From Dryas octopetala (Eukaryota; Streptophyta; Magnoliopsida; Rosales; Rosaceae), in contig OY992838.1 of the NCBI GenBank assembly GCA_963921425.1, forward strand, positions 9,362,001 through 9,426,000: 64,000 nucleotides of DNA, read 5' to 3'. The notes below the pieces were generated by a model. It made no database searches and had not been told where the DNA came from. It saw only the letters and a program-made list of their open reading frames with translations. Each line of letters starts with the position of its first letter. The stretch's first letter is position 1. Both the position numbers and the translations under genes were made by a program. This document shows, one piece after another, positions 62,958-64,000 of this stretch.

Positions 62958-63962
62958 ATGGATGGCTTCGATCTCCTGCCGGACTCGCTGATCCTCCAGA
63001 TCTTCGACTCCGTCTCCGACATCAAGACTCTCATCCGCTGCCGCGCCGTCTCCAAACGCTTCAACTCCCTCGTCCCCCACACCGACTCCCTCCTTCTAAC
63101 CGTCGACCGCGTCATCTCCTCCGACTCTCAAGACCCTCAAGACGACGACGTTTCCTCCTTCCTCCTCACCTTCCTCAAATCCATCCTCACCTCCCTCCAC
63201 GACCTCGTCTCCCCCAAACCCGAAAACCCGACCCGGACTCGGACCCAGAACTCCCCCGCCCAGATCCTCCGCTGCTTCCACCGGGTCAAGCACCTCCACA
63301 TCGACCTCCCCTCCGGAGACCTCAGGCTGGAGAAGGGCACGGTGCTCAAGTGGAAGGCGGAGTTCGGGAAGACTTTAAAGAGCTGCGTCATCCTCGGCTT
63401 CCGAGCTGCTACTTCCGGGGAGGCTCCGCCGTCTCCAGACGTCGGAGACGGCGGAGGAGGTGGAGATGTGGACTTCGCGGGAGGCCTGAAGGTGAGGGTG
63501 GTGTGGACGATAAGCGCGCTGATCGCGGCGTCGGCGAGGCACTACTTGCTGAAGGAGGTGTTGATGGAGCAGAGGGCGCTGGAGTCTCTGGTTCTGAGGG
63601 ACAGAGAAGGAGAGGGGACGGTGGTGATGGGGAAGGAGGGGCTGAGGGAGTGTTGTTGCGGTGGTGACGTGGTGGCGGAGGCGGAGGAGGAGGAGGAGGA
63701 GGGATGGGATAGGAAGAGGAGCAGAGTGCCTAGCGTGGGGATGAGGATGAGGCACCAGCCTAGGCTGCAGCTCAAAGGCGGGGTTTGGGTCGAGGGTGCG
63801 ACTCTTGTGGTGGTCAGGCCCACCAGTTTAGGTGGCGCTGCTGACGTGGAGGCGGAGGATGGGGAATTGGCATTGGGGGCATTTGGGGATGGATTGTATG
63901 GAGAGGTTGTAGAGAAGCTGCTCAAGGACCGGAGTTACCTACTGGAAATGAACTCATTCTAA
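62958..63962 (+). CDS. AUF2: F-box protein, AUF1/AUF2-like
   Basis: Intronless, 334 residues. The F-box lies at the N-terminus (about residues 4-45: FDLLPDSLILQIFDSVSDIK, then CRAVSKRFNSLV). It would dock the protein to SKP1 in an SCF ubiquitin ligase. The remainder has no LRR or Kelch repeats. It carries segments such as FHRVKHLHIDLPSGDL, LKSCVILGFRA and MRHQPRLQLKGGVWVEGATLVVVRPT, which match my memory of the AUF (auxin up-regulated F-box) family. Low-complexity Glu/Gly insertions occur around residues 160-170 and 240-250. The gene is strongly GC-rich in the third codon position, unlike its surroundings. Its substrate is unknown. The stop codon lies 38 bp before the window end. Confidence 0.88.
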   Translation: MDGFDLLPDSLILQIFDSVSDIKTLIRCRAVSKRFNSLVPHTDSLLLTVDRVISSDSQDPQDDDVSSFLLTFLKSILTSLHDLVSPKPENPTRTRTQNSPAQILRCFHRVKHLHIDLPSGDLRLEKGTVLKWKAEFGKTLKSCVILGFRAATSGEAPPSPDVGDGGGGGDVDFAGGLKVRVVWTISALIAASARHYLLKEVLMEQRALESLVLRDREGEGTVVMGKEGLRECCCGGDVVAEAEEEEEEGWDRKRSRVPSVGMRMRHQPRLQLKGGVWVEGATLVVVRPTSLGGAADVEAEDGELALGAFGDGLYGEVVEKLLKDRSYLLEMNSF

Positions 63963-64000
63963 ATAGGGTAATCAATCATCATCATCATCATTCATAGCTC

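Noticed and set aside
63096..63925. Reverse-strand frames across the F-box gene
   Set aside because: Low-complexity shadows of GC-rich coding DNA.

Overview
This is plant nuclear DNA. It is AT-rich, the genes have short GT-AG introns, and the long intergenic stretches are full of small inverted-repeat transposons and retroelement relics. Gene families and codon style point to a eudicot. Rosaceae is my best guess from the look of the proteins and repeats, but this is not proven. I see no bacterial, organellar or CRISPR features.

Five host protein genes can be supported. They are an intronless RAP2.4-type AP2/ERF transcription factor (6006-7103, +), a 13-exon ERGIC3/Erv46-type ER-Golgi cargo receptor (24022-28592, -), a trehalose-6-phosphate phosphatase with 11 coding exons (47998-50334, +), an NHL/LEA-14 membrane protein (58009-58869, -) and an AUF-type F-box protein (62958-63962, +). 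Leaving out the NHL gene, the order RAP2.4, ERGIC3, TPP, AUF is the order I recall for Arabidopsis At1g22190-At1g22220. The window is therefore probably a conserved syntenic block stretched by transposons. The TPP gene lacks one base in the exon coding for the catalytic aspartate motif, so as written it is frameshifted.

Between RAP2.4 and ERGIC3 sits a complete, very young Ty3/gypsy element of the Athila type (12297-21769). Its two LTRs are 1165 bp each with three visible differences, it has a 5-bp target duplication, and its primer site matches tRNA-Asp. It has inserted into an older foldback transposon whose arms lie on either side (11852-12296 and about 22025-22451). The pol gene has an internal deletion, apparently across a GGAGGC microhomology, which removes the start of integrase and shifts the frame. 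The copy therefore looks non-autonomous although it moved recently.

The remaining intergenic space holds at least ten inverted-repeat elements. Five have clear 9-bp target duplications typical of Mutator-like elements. There are also three LINE relics (about 2349-2680, 10400-10930 and 32251-32830), a 216-bp near-perfect hairpin (8531-8746), a three-unit tandem array (23172-23545) and several microsatellites, including a long GA tract just upstream of the NHL gene. No wholly new biological system is evident. The strongest leads are the nested and broken Athila copy, the TPP frameshift, the long hairpin and the conserved gene order.
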